Below are positions 33,901 to 43,864 of a stretch of DNA of 64,000 nt, one piece after another. Numbering within the stretch: position 1 is the stretch's first letter; each line of letters opens with the position of its first letter. The translations under genes and the position numbers were made by a program. The notes beneath the pieces are model-generated. The model was not told the origin of the DNA. It did no database searches and saw only the letters and a program-made list of their open reading frames with translations. This stretch comes from Kingdonia uniflora (taxonomy: Eukaryota; Streptophyta; Magnoliopsida; Ranunculales; Circaeasteraceae): contig JACGCM010000376.1 in the NCBI GenBank assembly GCA_014058105.1, forward strand, positions 682,001-746,000, in the 5' to 3' direction.

Positions 33901-36900
33901 CAAAATTAAGAGAAAATGGTAATCATAAAGACGTTGCAGAGAAATCACATAGAGATAAATCACCAAGAAGATCAAAACAAAAGTTTCACCACCAAAAATC
34001 GCACCGGGGACACTATGGAGTCATTGGAAAAATATTGTTGATCTTTAAATATTTGTTACGAGATTAACTCAAAAACAAGGGATTAACAGTTGTATTGTTC
34101 ACATCACTATTCATTGGTACTATTTATCTATGAAAAGTAATTACTGTTAATTGTGAATAGTATCCCGTTCACAAAAAATCAAGAAAATTAATAAAACCCT
34201 AAAGGATATAAAGATATAAGAAGAAGAAAAGGGAAATTGCAATACAAAATAAGAATAAAGAATCAATAAGTCACCAAAAATTAGATCTGGCGACGTAAAG
34301 GCCGCCGCCGGCGGAAGCGTGAAATCTCTAGGGTTTACCAAGAATCGTAGTCGCTCCAATACCAAGTTAAAGTAGTAGAAGAAAGATAAAAACTTTATTA
34401 TTATTGGAGAGATGATTACAATCACCCTAAAGAGGGATTTAAATAGAGAAACCACTAGAGTCCTAGTAGGAAACTAGCTTCTACTAGGTGACTACTAAAT
34501 ATTGATAACAACCAAGGTTGTCAATGCGTATTGCGATGTGAATGCGACTAACGCTAGCATTACGCAACATGAATCTTGCGACCGGAATGCGACATGTTGC
34601 GGTCTGCTGCGATATATTAGTTCACAAAATATATAGTTATTAATTAATTTGAGGTTTCTCTATTTCATATTCAAAAGAACTATATTAACTCTTTGGATGT
34701 AGGTTTTAAGTTTGATCGATTTTTAAGTTCTAGTATTTTTTGTGATATCTAGGTTTTGCATTCTATCGAGATTTAATATTTTTGAGTTATGGGGTTTCGT
34801 ATGTGTTTTCCTATTCGAGTTAACAATCTCTATTTTTGTTTTACATATATTACATAATCTTGTTTTGGAGTGCTACGAATTTCTATATTGACTTTTGATT
34901 TAATTTTTCACAAACTTTCGCATTAATATTGCGATGCGTTTTTTAAATGATATTTTAGTTTAACATATATTACTTAATCAATTGCGGCGTGCTGCGAGAT
35001 GTTGCAAAATACTGCGATAAAATGCGTGGCAATTGCGTCCCTATGCATCAGAAGTGCTGCGAGGCGTGTTGCGTTGCGTCCAAGTATAGCAACAATCGTA
35101 CCAATAGCAATTGCGCTCGTAACACTCGCATCAGATGACCTTGATAATGACTAAAAATATAAATAAATCATACTAAAACTAATCTTAAGTTATGATCCGG
35201 TGTGTCACACCATACAATACTACGGTGTATCCGAACATTACACTTAACATAAATCATAATCTCCAACGCACACTATATTATCCGTGCTTATCATAAAATC
35301 CGTGTTGCCGTGAGTATATCTCTGACTGACCATAAAAAGATATTGAACCGTCCTAATTGACTCCATAATCACCAATACTGATCATCTGAAACCCAACATC
35401 GATATCATTTACTCTTGCTGCTTGGGTATCGTCTTCATCATCCCCATTTGGAATAGATGTTAAGTTTCAAATTTTACTTCTTTGCCATTTGTAACCACCC
35501 GTAACGTGACCATCTCTTCTAAATCCATGATCCCCGTCTTGCGTTATGGTATCATAATCCAACTGAGTATTGTTCAAGCTGATATCAGCTTGATTGTCAT
35601 CCTGCCACCCACCTCTTCTAATCAATATTAAAAAAATTTAGTGATCCACCAATCCGATCCGAGAAACTCATGAAAACTCGCCCGAGTTGGAACAAGTTGT
35701 CCCGAGTCACAGCTTTTCCGAGTTTTCAGCCAAACTCGGATGAGACCAGACCGACCCGAGGCAACATGCCCGAGTTGGTCCGAATTTTGAACCATGATTC
35801 AAACTCAAATTAGAAACCCTATACTTTGAACATTCTCACTCAGCTCCACAGTTTGTCAAGAAAAAACGTAAGTGCCATACTATTACCATTGTGATTTTCT
35901 ACGACCATGTTTTGCTATTTTGCCATATGATGCTATGTTATGCTAATGCCATTATCCTTGCCATAAGGATGTTGTTTCAATGGTATGTCCCAATCAGCTT
36001 ATGGGATCTAGTGTGCTGAAGAAGGTTGGGAAATCAAACGAGATAATACATTAGGCTAATTCTTAGACAGGAAATTCTGTAGTATGAAACAATAGAGTTA
36101 AGACTTCCCAGATCTTGATATAGCAATTCCAGTTAAAGGAGGAATCCATTGCAAGATCGCCTGCTGCACATTGTTTTCCAATCTAGGGCAACCTTTGAAT
36201 GATCCTTTTTGTCGATAAAAGCTGCACTCTTCCATATCAATTGTGGCTTCCGTATCATATGGCTAATTGCTGACTAAGATCGTATCTAAACATCAAGTGT
36301 ACCATATTCATATTAAATTTCAATATTTTCCTGGGTATAATGATAATGATATGTCTTGGCTCAGAGTTTCCTATCGTCGTGGCTAACAACCTAATGTTGT
36401 AATCACAGGATCACAAATTGACACTAATCAAATACTCCGGCTGATACCAGAGTGGTCAAAAGGCGTAAGATTCATTCTCTTATGTATTATTTTCCTTCAA
36501 AGTGGTCTATTATCAGTTTTTGTCTTGATCTGAAAAATTTGTGTATATCTTTGTCCAACATATTTGTAGTGATTCTACATTCTTATATGGCTAATCTATG
36601 ATCCAACGGTTCATATATGGTTTATCGATATTCCAATGGTCTTTTTTTTAGTTTGAATAGTACTAGATCTCCAAAAAATTTAACCTTCAATTGTATTGCA
36701 CAAGAATCCAGAGCAGATATACAACAGTTCGCAAAGGATATGAAACACTTTTGGAATTAAAAAAAGATTATGATATTTGCACTTTGTTGATCTTTATGAT
36801 ATAATCCCAACAAATCAGACATCATAAATACCGTGAAGTATCATGGTAGGTTATCGACACGTATGCTTATGTGTACACTGGTCATGAACACTAAATCATT

Positions 36901-39900
36901 CAAGTGGTAGTTTACATATTAAATAAAGCAATTGGTTAATTATAAACTTTCCAATTTTCAGATTCCCAAAAAAAATAAAATACAATTTCCTCATTTAAGA
37001 ACAAAAACTCTGATGATCCCCAGGAGAATAGTGAAAAATGATGAACCTAACAAACTCCCGGAACCATTGGGCTTTTGGTCCAGTGGTGGTTGTACCTCTC
37101 CACCTAGAGAGAGGTCGCGGGTTCGAAACCTCATGGGGTTGGAAACTCTCAGAGTTACGGATCCCTATATAAAACTGGCTTGCCTTGCAAAAAAAAAAAA
37201 AAAAAAAAAACTCTGATTTTTGGACGTGGTAAAAATTTGGTTTCAGATGACAATGCATTTTACGAATTTCGTTAGTAATAGCATAATTATATTCGATATT
37301 CTTCCCTCCCAAGGGTGGGATGAAGGCAGATTTTGATAACTGTGATTTTGATAAAGAGGACTTCAAATATCTGAACCAAAGTAGGCTTTGATAATTATGT
37401 TGATTCCTTAATGATATTTCTTGTCATATTTCGTAGGTTAAAGACTGGGAAGTTTTCATTGGACCATTGGTTGAAAAAATGTTTGCAGATCCGTCCAATG
37501 CTATTACCGTCCGCTTCCTTAGTTCTATTAGTGAACACTTAGTAGAAGCCTCAGATTTTGTCCTCCGTCGGGTTCTCTTATATATGCAAGGAGAGAAAGA
37601 GTGAGTATACTATTATCTGTTATTCATTACAAAATAAAAAAGCTAGCACTTGTACTGCTCTTTTATGCATAATGTTAATCACTGCTAATTGGAGAGTGCT
37701 TGTTTATTGAACTTATTGTGTGAACTACCTTTTGTTTCGGGTCATTTATTTTAAAAGATAGAGAAAAGAGAAATAGCTAGTAGAGTTTTTTTTTGGTGTA
37801 GCTGGTAATCTTACTGCACCGATTAGAAATCAGTTGGATGTCTAGCTGGTTCATCTTCTATCTTTCTGCATATTATTGTTCCTGTAACCTATCCTCATTT
37901 CTTCTCTAGCCTTTAGAAAAAGAACATCGATTAGTTTTTGAAAGTATCGTTATACTAATGTACTCGTTCGGCTAAGGATGTTGTTAATAAAGTCAGTTCT
38001 TGCTTTTCATTCACAAATATGAGGTTTAGAAAGGTTTTTTCTGGAAAGGGCATAATTACCTTTTATTTATTCGTACGTGATTGACTTGTATATTCTTTTT
38101 TGAATGGGCTCTGCTGGTGATATTCTGACCTTACCTTGAAATTTTGATATACTGTTTATGCAGAATGGATGAACTGATGTCAAGAAGTACTGGAACCTAT
38201 ACAAGTGATGATTTTGTTAAACCGAGCAATAATTTATTTCATCGCCTCTGCCCACTGCTCATACTCAGGCTGCTGCCGTTGAAAGTTTTTAATGATCTTA
38301 ACTCTCCCCTTATGTATGGTCAGCTTCTGAATCAAGATCCTCCATTAGGTATTTACTCTCTCATATATGCTATTTTTCTTCCCTTACAACTACAATTAGC
38401 AATTTTCTGATCCCTGGGAAATGATATAGGCAACATTAAGGCATAGTTCATCGATTCAATTTTGTAAAAATTGCAGGTCGAAGCCTGCTAAAATATACCT
38501 TACCATTAGTGTCTTTATGTATGTAATTTATGTGCTGTATTTCTTATACGTATAGAATTGTTGGATTTGTGGAATTATAGAATATGCAAAGTTGGTAGTT
38601 TACAAAGGGCTTGGACTAATTTTTTTTTTGAGAAGCTTGGACTAAATATCTACCAGGAAGTAACTTTGACAATATTAGGGAAGTACTTACGTTCTTTTGG
38701 GGTGCCTTTGAAATTCTATCAACAACACTTGGGATTTTTTTTTCTCGAGAAAGCATCAAGACAATTCTTTAAAAAGGAGAGAAGACAAGTTTTTCAAATA
38801 AAGCTTTGAGATAGTTGTTGGAAAAGATAGAAGATAATCTTATAGCTTTCTGCTTGCCGAGATTTGAGGACATTGACGTAGCTCTGTCCGTATTTGGGAG
38901 TGGACTCTGTTTGGGAGGGTGGGAGCAATTTCAGAACCTATTTGGTATTGATTGGGCTTTTCGAGCCAGATGCGCTAATTCTATGAAGGTGTAATGGTTA
39001 AAGGCTTAGAAGGATAGCGGGATAAAACTTCATGATGTGACTCCGTAGGTTCTTGTCTCTATTGGTCATACTTGATAAGTATGTAACGTGGACACTCCAT
39101 ATTCCAAAAAAAATCTGTGTCCAAACATGCGGACACTCGGACACACCGACACTTCAACGGACACTTCTTGCTTAGATCATAACCTTTTTGCATAACTTTT
39201 AGAAAGTTTTCAATTCTTATACATGTTATTCAACCATACCAACTAGTATCATTGTTTTTTGTTTGTTATTAGTCGTAAATTAACCCATAAGTTAATATAA
39301 CCCTTAAGTGTTGGGACTTGTTTGTTATTAGTCGTAAAAATATGTCGTAAATTAACCCATAAGTGTGTTAGATAGGTTAAGTAACCAACATAAGCATAAT
39401 AGAAAATAAGAAATACAATTTTTACAGCCGTGTCCCCGTTTTTACATATTTTTGGGTCGCCTTGTCCGACACCCCGTACCCGTGTCCGACACCGACACCC
39501 GTATCCGTGTCATTGTTACCTGCGGTTCTCGTGTATTGATCTTCTATTTCCAAAGTAATGAAGGGGGTTGAGTAGAGGATCTAGTTGCGAGATGAATACG
39601 TTATATTTTTTCCGATCTGGTGTAATTTTTATTTTGTTTTTCTTCTCTTGTTAAGCTCTTAAATATTTGTTCTTTAATTGATAAGGAGCTCTTTTCTTTG
39701 CATTGGAATTGTACCCTGTCCAATTCAGAATTTCTTATTTGGCTACTCATCTTTACTTTTATGTTCTTGAAAAAATATGTATATCTTTTCCTATTAAGTA
39801 ATTTTGAACACATAGATTAAATTATGCATTTGGAGTGGTCTTTTCCTTTTTGTTATACCGCTTATTCTTCTCCTTTTCATGTGGAACTTCAGTGAACATG

Positions 39901-42890
39901 GCATTTAATGGAGATGGTGCTAGTAGCATAGCTGCTTTCCTCGTAAACAGGTCCGAAAGCATACTATCCTGCTGATTGATTCTCAACTGTTTGAATTGGA
40001 ACCTAAGTTATCCATTATTTTGTTCTCCTTTTTTGATCAGAGCATTCCAATATTTTGAGTTTGAAGATGTTCGAAAGCTGGCAGCTGAGTTGTGTGGACG
40101 CATTCATCCACATGTATGCATATTCCCTTTGAGGAAAATATCACTGATTTGACTAAACTCTACATTTTCCACTGACATCAAGTTGACTAGCGCTACTTTG
40201 TTGTAGGTTTTATTTCCAATCATCCGAGTTCAATTGGAGAATGCTACACGTTCGTCGGATATACTCAAGATGAAGGCTTGTTTGTTCTCAGTTTGCACTT
40301 CTCTTGCGGTAAATATCTGCTCTTGAAATTTTGTTATTCCAATTAAATGTATTTTCGAATCTAAAGTGTCTCCTTCGTATGTGATGTGACCATCATTTTC
40401 TCTGCAAAAAAGAATTAGTTTTCGCTATTGTGTTATAGTTAAGAGGCCGTGATTCTGCTCTCCACCCTCTTATGAACGAAATAAGGAAAATACTGGAGGT
40501 GGTCCTGTTGTGGCCCTCTATGGATGGTGACGAGGGTAAGCAACTCATTTATCATCCTTCAAATTTCTGCAGATCTACTACTAGGGACTCTAACATCGAC
40601 AAGATTCTTGTACGCCTTTCCAGTTTCCAAAGCACAGCATGGGTGCATTGATTGTCTAGCACTAATGATATGTGCAGAACTACAATCTCCAGGGTCGACC
40701 ACAGACTTCTCTAAGAAGAAGATGAGTAATGTTGGAGAGAAAAGTTTCCTCGGTTAGTTTTTCTCTACTTCCTAAAACTCAAAAGATAAGTGTTCTTTAA
40801 TATCCTTGTATTTTACTTCAGGCATTTTTAGTCCGGCCTCTTCTGTTATCAAAATCAGACTGTGACCCTCGAGTTTTTTACTTTTGACTTATCCATTGTG
40901 GCATTTGTATTTGAATGAGGTGTAAGTCCTATTTTGGTAACATGAAAATGGTAAAAGTAACAAACTTGGTTAATAAAGTTATTATTTAGATGTATATAGG
41001 CGGTCAAAATCAAAACGTCATTCTAATACATTTACTGACTTCTTTCCTATCCTCAATTTCAGAGGATGCCGCTCTGAAGAATTCAGTTCTAACTTATGTG
41101 ATTGATAAGTTAACAAATGATACAAGTGAGTTTGCTCCTGTTACCAATTTTGATGGTCTCAATCACTTGGTCCCCGAGTCTTCAAGTACGAAGTGTAGAT
41201 CCAAGGCATCAATCCCTCTCTCGTTTCGTTTGTGCATGGCTAACGTCCTGATTAGTACTTGCCAGAAAATAGCAAGTTCTGGGAAGAATTCACTTGCCGA
41301 AAGGACTGTTCCAGTTCTTACACGTTCCATCCAGGTATGCCGCTATTTTGATCTTGTTGACAGGCGTAACCTGTGTTAGCTTGATATGAGTTGAATATGT
41401 GCCTATATCTCAGAAAGGTACATACTTTTGAGTTACCTTGACTCGGTGACAACTCATGTTTATTTTCTTAAGTCTAACTCACGCTAAGCTGACAAGGGTT
41501 ACAATCTGCTAAACTCCTCAATGACTATTTTCTGTAAATGCTTGAATGCTACATTTTTAGCTTAAATGTTAGGGTTGATTGTTAATATTACGCTTGGTAC
41601 TTTGTAGGTGATAACAGATTCAATAATTAGAGCTGCATGCATCCAAGTACTTTTCTCAGCGGTATATCATCTCAAATCCGCAATTCTTCCTCACTCATCT
41701 GATCTGCTCACACTGTCCATGAAAGCTCTCCAAAAAGGAACACAGAAGGTATTGAAATGTTTATTAGAATGTTTATATTGTTTGTTGTTGTACCCACCCA
41801 CTCGCTAATTGTTTAAGTCGTTCGATTTTTGCATATACCATTTATTCTGATATTTAGTATGTATTTTCTTATATTTATTTCTAACTGTGCTGAATTATGA
41901 TAAAACCTAATCAAACTCGACTTTTCCCTGACATTTTTCTTCTTCTTTCCTTTTCATATTCCGAACTGCTAACCAGATAATCAAGCTAAACAGGATTTGA
42001 AAACAGCTTCCATCTCTTCTAGATAGATTAATCACCTCGGTTTTCTTAACACTTTATCTGGGTTAGACAGAGCTCTTCTTGTTGGATTAATCTATGAAGG
42101 ACATCTACAATCTGGTTACAAAGCTTCTGAAGCATCTTTAACCATCACATTGTGATAGTTTAAGAAAGACTAGGCATTGCATTTCACCAAATAAAGATTA
42201 GTCATTGTAATTCCATTCCCTTAATGTGCTTTGACTCCTTAGTCTGAGAGACTTCCAACTTCCAACTTTGTTGTTTTTTCAGTTCATCATAGGAAATCAA
42301 AACTTGGGACATGAACAAATATATTACAATATATATAATATATGTTCTCTTCTTCTGAAATTTATATGAAAAGTGAAAACCTATTTCAAATCTATTACTA
42401 GAATATAGAATCATCAAAATACGTAGAAAATAGTATCCTAGTGTCAACTGATATGTCATGATATATTTACATTTTCCAAAAACTACCTGTCGGCCCTCTG
42501 TTGCAAACTTCCAATAAAGTATTGACACCGGGATTTTGGAGATTTAGTAATGATATATCAATGTTTTGTGAAGTATACTGGGCCATATCATCCATCCATG
42601 CTCTGAATATCTCATTCTTTGTCTATAACTGTCTTATTCTTCATCTGATTTAACGTGGGAAACTTATACTTGTGCAGGAAAAGATGGCAGCTATAAAGTT
42701 AACGGGGTCGCTCTTGGCAAGCGAAGATGTCGTGGTGGAGAGTATATCAGGTGGGCTTTCTGAAGCAAGATCAGTTCTATCAAGTATCTCCTCAACTGAC
42801 CCTTCGTTAGAATTGCGACAACTATGTAAACAGTTGCTAGCATGTATCACATCTCCCTTAGATAATGTCTTGCGTGACTTCTTACACTGA
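21936..42890 (+). CDS. Armadillo/HEAT-type solenoid protein, 24 exons
   Basis: Exons: 21936-22089, 22175-22275, 22929-23151, 23832-23913, 25075-25348, 26488-26590, 27056-27192, 27896-28069, 30561-30763, 30965-31108, 31224-31312, 31397-31544, 31661-31713, 36409-36464, 37437-37600, 38164-38348, 39893-39950, 40041-40113, 40207-40308, 40439-40535, 40624-40752, 41063-41334, 41608-41748, 42678-42890. They sum to 3375 nt (1124 aa), all GT-AG, all phases closing. The protein is a helical repeat solenoid without catalytic motifs, signal peptide or membrane span (blocks such as MPELVRLVYSPNEGVRSSAS, RKLAAELCGRIHPH). It resembles the plant family annotated only as ARM repeat superfamily protein, about 1100 aa; its function is unknown to me. 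A distant BRAT1-like relationship is possible but untested. Exon 5 uses the acceptor before CATTTTGCAG, because the next AG breaks the frame. Introns 4, 5, 8 and 13 are swollen by transposons. The promoter is interrupted at 21784. Confidence 0.85.
25500..25994 (-). other. ARM intron 5, unresolved degenerate coding-like sequence
   Basis: A minus-strand frame (25620-25874) with RYEEPWIYDEKRCWVYIKMI and GSCFIVLGKRGSCKYGKL looks like a degraded retroelement or domesticated domain, perhaps of the DUF4283 type seen in plant LINE-associated proteins. Evidence is too thin to name it. Confidence 0.25.
25995..26325. mobile_element. Solo LTR in ARM intron 5 (family C)
   Basis: Starts TGATAG and ends CTATCA, a perfect 6-bp inverted repeat with TG...CA ends, flanked by TATAT (25990-25994) and TATGT (26326-26330). 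It shares the start pattern TGNTAGAAACTA...GCGGAARC with 31725-32080. Confidence 0.65.
27298..27527. mobile_element. Foldback MITE in ARM intron 7
   Basis: AGTATTTTTGACTTCTGTCTTT at 27328-27349 recurs inverted at 27478-27499 without mismatch. Beyond it, the arms extend imperfectly (GCGTGTGA...GAGTTGCGTAT against the complement of ATACATAACTGAAGGCACACCGCG), giving arms of about 60 bp. Inside the right arm is a short insertion splitting TAATTACAAAGAC from the rest. The long arms suggest a Mutator-like or foldback MITE; I found no certain target duplication. Confidence 0.7.
28382..28819. mobile_element. LTR-like sequence in ARM intron 8, probably family C
   Basis: Begins TGATATAAACG and continues TTTCGCGGAAGCTAAATCTC, matching the start pattern of the LTRs at 25995 and 31725. 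It has an AT-rich body with TATATATCC. A possible end is CGATCA at 28819, but the flanking pentamers do not match, so the boundaries are weak. Confidence 0.35.
28820..30560. other. Rest of ARM intron 8, no gene recognised
   Basis: Mixed sequence, with a GC-richer patch at about 29080-29220 and several short frames, none resembling a known protein. I see no paired repeats that would define an element. Confidence 0.5.
31725..32080. mobile_element. Solo LTR in ARM intron 13 (family C)
   Basis: Starts TGTTAGAAACTATG and ends TGACTTATCA, flanked by a perfect 5-bp duplication ATCTT (31720-31724 and 32081-32085). The left edge lies only 11 bp behind the donor of exon 13, so the donor consensus survives but the early intron was replaced. 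Confidence 0.85.
32831..35267 (-). mobile_element. Small non-autonomous LTR element nested in the hAT-like element
   Basis: Target duplication GCACA at 32826-32830 and 35268-35272. LTR copies are 32831 to about 33092 and about 34363-35267 (about 262 bp each after removing a 631-bp insertion). Next to the left LTR lies CTCCCCCTCAAA, the complement of a polypurine tract TTTGAGGGGGAG. Next to the right LTR lies GCTCCAATACCA (about 34351-34362), the complement of TGGTATTGGAGC, a variant tRNA-Met primer site. Sense is therefore minus. The internal 1.26 kb encodes no Gag or Pol, as in TRIM or LARD elements. LTR termini are decayed from TG...CA. Confidence 0.8.
34513..35143. mobile_element. hAT-type MITE nested in the LTR of the small LTR element
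   Basis: Starts CAAGGTTGTC and ends GATGACCTTG (inverted CAAGGT), flanked by ATAACAAC (34505-34512) and ATAATGAC (35144-35151), an 8-bp duplication with two mismatches. The other LTR has the uninterrupted sequence (ATTGATAACAACTAAAG, about 32965). Its ends are packed with TGCGA/TTGCG motifs. Confidence 0.8.
37055..37210 (+). mobile_element. tRNA-derived SINE in ARM intron 14
   Basis: Contains a pol III box A-like TGGTCCAGTGGTGG (about 37069) and a box B GGTTCGAAACC (about 37118-37128) at tRNA-like spacing, then a short body and an A tail of about 22 bases. AAAAACTCTGAT occurs after the tail (37206-37217) and also at 37003-37014, which may be the target duplication if the element's 5' end extends to 37015. 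Confidence 0.8.
39078..39520. mobile_element. Degenerate repeat rich in GTGTCCG motifs, ARM intron 16
   Basis: CGGACAC and GTGTCCG motifs cluster at both ends (39115-39165 and 39425-39510) in opposite orientation. GTAACGTGGACAC at the left and GTGTCATTGTTAC at the right are imperfectly inverted. The core has a doubled TTGTTATTAGTCGTAAA. It looks like a decayed hAT-type non-autonomous element. A related patch lies in COPB2 intron 8 (45985-46110). Confidence 0.4.
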
Positions 42891-43864
42891 CTGTAAAGTC
42901 AATTTTTGCTCGGGTATGATATAAATTTGTATGTTGATGTTGGGAGAATTTAGTAACTGCTTGTATCTACATGTTTGTATAAGAATGTCTTCGCCAAATT
43001 TTACTGTATATCTCCGGTGACTTAACTTTGAGATGAGGATTTCTAATCCAATCCACTATTTGCCAACAAAATAATGGTCACAAAATATAACTCGTTATGA
43101 GAATCTGTATTATTTGCAGGTTTAGTTGGGTCGTAACACGTGTTGTATGACATAGTATCACCTAGAAATAAAGGAGATCTGGTTAAAATTGCAGGTTTGT
43201 TTTCTGAATTCAATCCTAAAACGACATGAAGAAACCTTGGCTAACGATCTTGTGGTAATTAGTCCTTATTAAAGCTTGAATGTGTTGCAATGTGTGAAAT
43301 AACAAGAAACCTGATGATAACTAATGTGATCTTGAAGCATATAAGAAATGACCATCTCAAGTTGGTTCGGGTTCTCAAATTAACATGGAGCTGTTACGAC
43401 CACAGACGCTAAAACATCTTGAACTGCTTGCTAGATAGACCCCCCTCGTTGTTTTCAGGTGTTCCAATGTGACTCTTGTCTTTACGTCCTCCGTGCCAGC
43501 TACCCTGAGACTGAATAATCAAACGATCGTAGGAAGTGTTTTTGTGATATGTACAGTTAAAAACAAAAAACTCGCATCACCCTCTCGGGTTACCGGAGAT
43601 AAGTGTTGGCTGGGGAGATTTGTTTCCTTGGAAAAAAAGTTTTACAAAGAAAACAAACATTTCCGTTTTAACTACACAGTGGCAAACTCGTTAATATTCA
43701 GAACCCATAAATATTTCTTGGTTACTCCCATCCCACTATATACAAATTACGAAGCAAAAACAAACCAACATTTTCGAGCTTTGTTTCTTCGATCTCACAC
43801 CAAAATCCCCAATTCTCGTCTCCTGATCAAAAAAAGTCAGTTTCTCTTTGATTTCTTCATCGAA
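42891..43864. other. ARM-COPB2 intergenic region, no gene
   Basis: Holds the ARM 3' end (AATAAA-like signal in AGAAATAAAGG near 43166) and the COPB2 promoter and leader. A frame at 43469-43894 overlaps the COPB2 leader and start codon and has no recognisable product. Confidence 0.6.

Larger units (their letters stand above)
32638..35640 (-). pseudogene. Possible hAT transposase C-terminal tail, split by the nested element
   Basis: The minus strand reads a Gly/Asp/Tyr-rich tail: DYDTITQDGDHGFRRDG (about 35560), DDEDDTQAARVNDIDVGF (about 35420), then, across the insertion at 32831-35267, SRGKTMYGSYQTPYDPYYGP to YSESYNNN ending near 32638. Stops occur at 35478 and 35335. Plant hAT transposases often end in such low-complexity tails, but no dimerisation domain remains, so the assignment is inference. 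Confidence 0.4.
32289..35796 (-). mobile_element. hAT-like element with perfect 8-bp target duplication
   Basis: Starts CATGGCTCAAAAATTCAGAC and ends with the inverted counterpart (GTCCGAATTTTGAACCATG), flanked by ATTCAAAC at 32281-32288 and 35797-35804. Subterminal CCGAGTT/AACTCGG motifs occur at both ends. Excluding the nested LTR element it is about 1.07 kb. The minus strand has a coding-like tail (next entry). The size and TSD fit a deleted hAT copy. Confidence 0.85.

Noticed and set aside
37055..37140. A tRNA gene
   Set aside because: It has box A and B but no foldable acceptor and anticodon arms, and it ends in a long A tail, so it is a SINE.
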